DNA from: Fidelibacterota bacterium
Lineage (GTDB): Bacteria > Fidelibacterota > Marinisomatia > Marinisomatales > CAZVFT01
Reading direction: 5' to 3'
Assembly: GCA_014381485.1 (NCBI GenBank)
Contig: JACNLN010000232.1
Span: 1-8,339, forward strand
DNA length: 8,339 nt
The position numbers and the translations under genes are program-made. The notes under the pieces were generated by a model, which worked only from the letters and a program-made list of their open reading frames with translations, did not search any database and was not told the origin of the DNA. Shown in pieces: positions 5,724-8,339 of the stretch; within the stretch, counting starts at the first letter, position 1, and each line of letters begins with the position of its first letter.

Positions 5724-7178
5724 TTGAATCCGGCTCACATTGGACAGCTCTGGTTTAAAAATGCTATCCAGGTACGCATTATTGTGATGAGCGTCTTTTT
5801 TATTTCGGCTGGTATTTCTCAGGATAATGAGATTTGTCTGAAATTCCAGGGAGATCGGGAAGAAGAAATAACAGCAGCAACAATAGATGAGGTAGATGAA
5901 CACCTCAATTCGCTTCTTCGGCAATATGCTGATGAAGGATACTGGCAGATTCAAATTACCTGTTGTGGTCTCGAGAGGGAAATGGAAAGTAAAGGTACAA
6001 TTCTTTCACTCTGGTGTGTAGACAATTTCGAACAAATTACTATTGATACAGTTACGGTAATGGGAAAAACATTCATTCGTCCATCCATCTGGAAAAAAAT
6101 CTTTGCACCTATATTATCAATGCCAGCAGATATTACCACGTTAAAACGTGTAAAAAACATTCCAAGAATGTACAGTTTTTTTGATTTCAAAGCAGAACCT
6201 CAATATGCAAGGACTGATAAATCAGATATTGCCTTAGTGGTTTCTGTTCGGGAGAGTTTTAACAGCAGGTTTATTGGAACATTGGGATATCAACCTGAGA
6301 GAAACAAAAAGGATAGACTGATAGGCGATATCCAGGTTCATCTTGAAAATACCTTTAATACCGCATCGAAAGCAGATCTCTGGTGGTACAGGAAGGATGA
6401 ACAATCACAGGTTTTGTCTGTCTCTTATGAAGAACCGTTTATTTGGAAACTTAATTTTGGCGGGAGATTTCATTTCTATCAAAATCTCCAGGATGGATTA
6501 TACGTACAGAGGAAGTTGGGGATATCGGTTATCAAGAATTCTCAAAAGCTGGGTAAATGGTATATTGGTGGGGAAAAGCAAGAGGTTACTGCTACTCCCA
6601 CAGGGGATAGTTTAGGAATTGCAGATCACACGGTTCGAACTTTCTCTATTGAAAATGAGTGGGACAGTCGGAATGCACTCTGGAATGCTTCAAGAGGATT
6701 TTATCTCAAGTGGGTGGTAAACCTTGGAGATTTCAATACTGCAGGTGGTAAAAAATCCATTCTATCACGATTTGAATCCCAATTGGAATGGTTGAGAGGA
6801 TTAAAAAAACGGTGGATTTTTTCGTTATCAGGATACGGATGTATGGCATATATTTATAACGATCAGAACCTGCCGGAAAGTGAGAAGATCAGGTATGGAG
6901 GTGCCAAGACTCTTCGAGGCTATTTTGAACAACAATTTTTATCTGATTGGGTTATTTTAAGTAGTTTAGAGGTTCGCTATAAGCTGGGGCAGGTGAACCG
7001 ATTTTATACTTTTATTGACTTGGCATTTCAGGATGTAATTACTCCACTACCTTTAGGGTATGGTGTTGGGTTATTACAGAGAACACCTTTAGGAGTTCTT
7101 CAACTGGATTATGCTCTTGGTCGGGATGACAAATTATCAAATGGAAAAGTTCATATGAGACTCATCGGGGAATTTTGA
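5724..7178 (+). CDS. Omp85 (BamA/TamA-type) outer-membrane assembly protein
   Basis: Omp85 proteins insert or translocate outer-membrane proteins using periplasmic POTRA domains and a C-terminal barrel. Counting from the TTG at 5724 (484 residues), a signal-peptide-like hydrophobic segment ends at SAGISQ (about 28-33). A POTRA-like helix region (EVDEHLNSLLRQYADEGYW) follows, then a second POTRA at about 105-175 beginning ITIDTVTVMGKTFI. The barrel spans roughly 178-484, with the Omp85 hallmark LRGY at 397-400 (bases 6912-6923) and the C-terminal ending HMRLIGEF with terminal Phe. Having only about two POTRAs suggests a TamA-like or short accessory member and not the main five-POTRA BamA. The start is uncertain. 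The frame is open back to 5301 through repeat DNA; GTG 5784 and ATG 5787 would leave a very short signal peptide; and the likely original start is GTG 5229, now separated by TGA 5295. It may be an expressed shortened gene or a decaying one; the body shows no internal stop. Its stop shares one base with the rnr ATG. Confidence 0.8.
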   Translation: MNPAHIGQLWFKNAIQVRIIVMSVFFISAGISQDNEICLKFQGDREEEITAATIDEVDEHLNSLLRQYADEGYWQIQITCCGLEREMESKGTILSLWCVDNFEQITIDTVTVMGKTFIRPSIWKKIFAPILSMPADITTLKRVKNIPRMYSFFDFKAEPQYARTDKSDIALVVSVRESFNSRFIGTLGYQPERNKKDRLIGDIQVHLENTFNTASKADLWWYRKDEQSQVLSVSYEEPFIWKLNFGGRFHFYQNLQDGLYVQRKLGISVIKNSQKLGKWYIGGEKQEVTATPTGDSLGIADHTVRTFSIENEWDSRNALWNASRGFYLKWVVNLGDFNTAGGKKSILSRFESQLEWLRGLKKRWIFSLSGYGCMAYIYNDQNLPESEKIRYGGAKTLRGYFEQQFLSDWVILSSLEVRYKLGQVNRFYTFIDLAFQDVITPLPLGYGVGLLQRTPLGVLQLDYALGRDDKLSNGKVHMRLIGEF

Positions 7179-8339
7179 TGCGCAATAAAATCATCAAATT
7201 TTTCAAACAAAACCCGAATCAATCTTTTAGAATCCGGCAATTAGCTGGCATTCTTGGGGTGAAAAGGTCAGCATATAGTCAGTTCAGACGTACATTGAAA
7301 TTACTGGTGGATGAGGGAAAAGTTGCTCGTGTGCACGGTACCCGATACGCCTTTGCGACTGCCCAGACTAAAAAAGTGGGAAAACTTGCATATAATCGGA
7401 GAGGTTTTGGGTTTGTAATTACGGGAGATGAGAAGGATATTTTTATTGCTTCAAAAAATCTTATGGGAGCTATTAATGGAGATTTGGTGGAGGTCTTGTG
7501 TTGGCCATCGGATCCCAAGAAGCCTGAAGGGAAAATTTCAAAGATTATTGAACGAAAAAGAGATCAATTTGTCGGAACTGTCTATTTTTATAAAAAAACA
7601 CCTTATCTCGAAATTGAACCTGTCACTCCACGACGGGGGATCCGGATTGTCGATTCTGGTGGGTTGAAATTAAAAGCGAAAGATATAGTTTCAGTAAAAG
7701 TAACTAATTGGGGACGTTCCTGGGAATCTATTCGGGTATCAGTTATAAAATTTATCGGCGTTATTGATAATCCTGCAGACGATATGACCTATATTTGCCA
7801 CAAATATGATCTCCAACCCAGATTTCCAGATAATGTTCTGAATGAGATTCGTCACTTCAATACTAAAGCTATAGATAATGAAATTCCAAAAAGGTTGGAT
7901 TTGAGTGGTTTAAAGTGTATTACTATTGATCCTGAAGATGCCAGAGATTTTGATGATGCCATCTCATTGGAACTGGACTCTGAAGGAAATTACGTACTGG
8001 GAGTTCACATTGCTGACGTCAGTCACTTTGTTCGTCGAGGATCGGAACTGGATCGGGAAGCGAGAAACAGAGGTACTTCAGTTTATTTTGGAGAAGGAAC
8101 TGTTCATATGCTTCCTGAGCTTCTTTCGGCTGACTTGTGTTCTCTGAAACGTAGTGAGAATCGACTGGCAGTCTCTGTATTGTTAACATTGAATAAAAAA
8201 TTTGAAGTGATTGATGAAGCCTTTCACCTTTCGGTAGTGCGTATCCATCATCGATTTGCCTATCGGCAGGTGCAATCTATACTCGATGGAGAACATGAAT
8301 CCGAATATACTGATATGTTGAAAAAGTTACGGTCAATTG
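7178..8339 (+). CDS. rnr: Ribonuclease R, 5' part (runs off window)
   Basis: RNase R is a processive 3'-to-5' exoribonuclease that degrades structured RNA in the cytoplasm. The 387 codons present cover about half of a usual 700-800-residue protein and have no stop. Domains in order: a winged-helix N-terminus (about 15-55, FRIRQLAGILGVKRSAYSQF), a cold-shock domain (about 68-105, GFGFVITGDEKDIFI), a second OB-like region, then the RNB catalytic domain. The metal-binding motif IDPEDARDFDD gives D251, D257, D259 and D260, matching E. coli D272, D278, D280 and D281. Tyr303 in RGTSVYF sits 52 residues later, the same spacing as E. coli Y324. The following segment reads GEGTVHMLPE where the family usually has a P-x-R-V-x-P-MLPE form, a small divergence. 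The ATG overlaps the Omp85 stop by one base, with a weak GGGGA site 6 nt upstream, so it is probably translated by coupling. It is likely the last gene of, or part of, the same transcript. Confidence 0.95.
   Translation, partial: MRNKIIKFFKQNPNQSFRIRQLAGILGVKRSAYSQFRRTLKLLVDEGKVARVHGTRYAFATAQTKKVGKLAYNRRGFGFVITGDEKDIFIASKNLMGAINGDLVEVLCWPSDPKKPEGKISKIIERKRDQFVGTVYFYKKTPYLEIEPVTPRRGIRIVDSGGLKLKAKDIVSVKVTNWGRSWESIRVSVIKFIGVIDNPADDMTYICHKYDLQPRFPDNVLNEIRHFNTKAIDNEIPKRLDLSGLKCITIDPEDARDFDDAISLELDSEGNYVLGVHIADVSHFVRRGSELDREARNRGTSVYFGEGTVHMLPELLSADLCSLKRSENRLAVSVLLTLNKKFEVIDEAFHLSVVRIHHRFAYRQVQSILDGEHESEYTDMLKKLRSI

Noticed and set aside
5610..5954. Minus-strand open frame of about 114 codons across the repeat and Omp85 start
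   Set aside because: It runs antisense through the palindromic element and the POTRA coding region, has no domain character, and looks like a by-product of the repeat sequence.
7279..7518. Minus-strand open frame opposite the start of rnr
   Set aside because: The + strand encodes the winged-helix and cold-shock domains of RNase R here, so the opposite frame is incidental.

Overview
This is an AT-rich stretch (roughly 40-43% GC by eye) from a Gram-negative (diderm) bacterium. Five tightly packed genes all lie on the + strand and look like one envelope-centred operon: lgt (prolipoprotein diacylglyceryl transferase), a secreted six-bladed beta-propeller protein, a very large secreted protein with an outer-membrane barrel, an Omp85/BamA-TamA-type outer-membrane assembly protein, and the 5' part of rnr (RNase R). 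The first junction is a 24-nt gap. The next two genes overlap by 8 nt, the barrel gene overlaps the putative original Omp85 start by 14 nt, and the Omp85 stop shares one base with the rnr start (TGATG). Signal peptides ending in Ser-Gln, mostly weak or absent Shine-Dalgarno sites, and SprA-like beta modules suggest the FCB side of the bacterial tree (Bacteroidota, Ignavibacteria, Marinimicrobia and similar). That assignment is inference only.

Layout. Positions 1-141 hold a leader with a possible small cloverleaf fold and a weak ribosome site, but no gene I can name. lgt occupies 142-969, the propeller 994-1881 and the giant barrel protein 1874-5242 (TTG start). Positions 5229-5723 hold an orphan signal-peptide reading frame followed by about 400 bases of non-coding-looking palindromic repeats. 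The Omp85 gene follows (body about 5724-7178), and rnr runs from 7178 off the right edge.

The most unusual part is 5229-5723. A well-formed start (GGAG, 6-nt spacer, GTG) opens a signal peptide that ends at TGA 5295-5297, in the same frame as the Omp85 gene. Next come a 52-nt three-way-junction palindrome and a G/C-rich hairpin cluster (about 5438-5666) of the dispersed-repeat type. The Omp85 frame stays open through both, so an automatic caller could start the protein at 5301 and attach a false N-terminus of about 140 residues. I read this as repeat insertion into the 5' end of an Omp85 gene, with the downstream part possibly rescued by a new start and a second signal-peptide-like segment.

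How the genes may work together: Lgt lipidates lipoprotein precursors at the inner membrane, Omp85 proteins insert barrels into the outer membrane, and the two secreted proteins between them could be a surface or outer-membrane pair made with this machinery. RNase R is a general RNA-decay enzyme and is probably co-transcribed without a direct functional link. I see no defence system, CRISPR array, tRNA, rRNA or transposase gene in the window.
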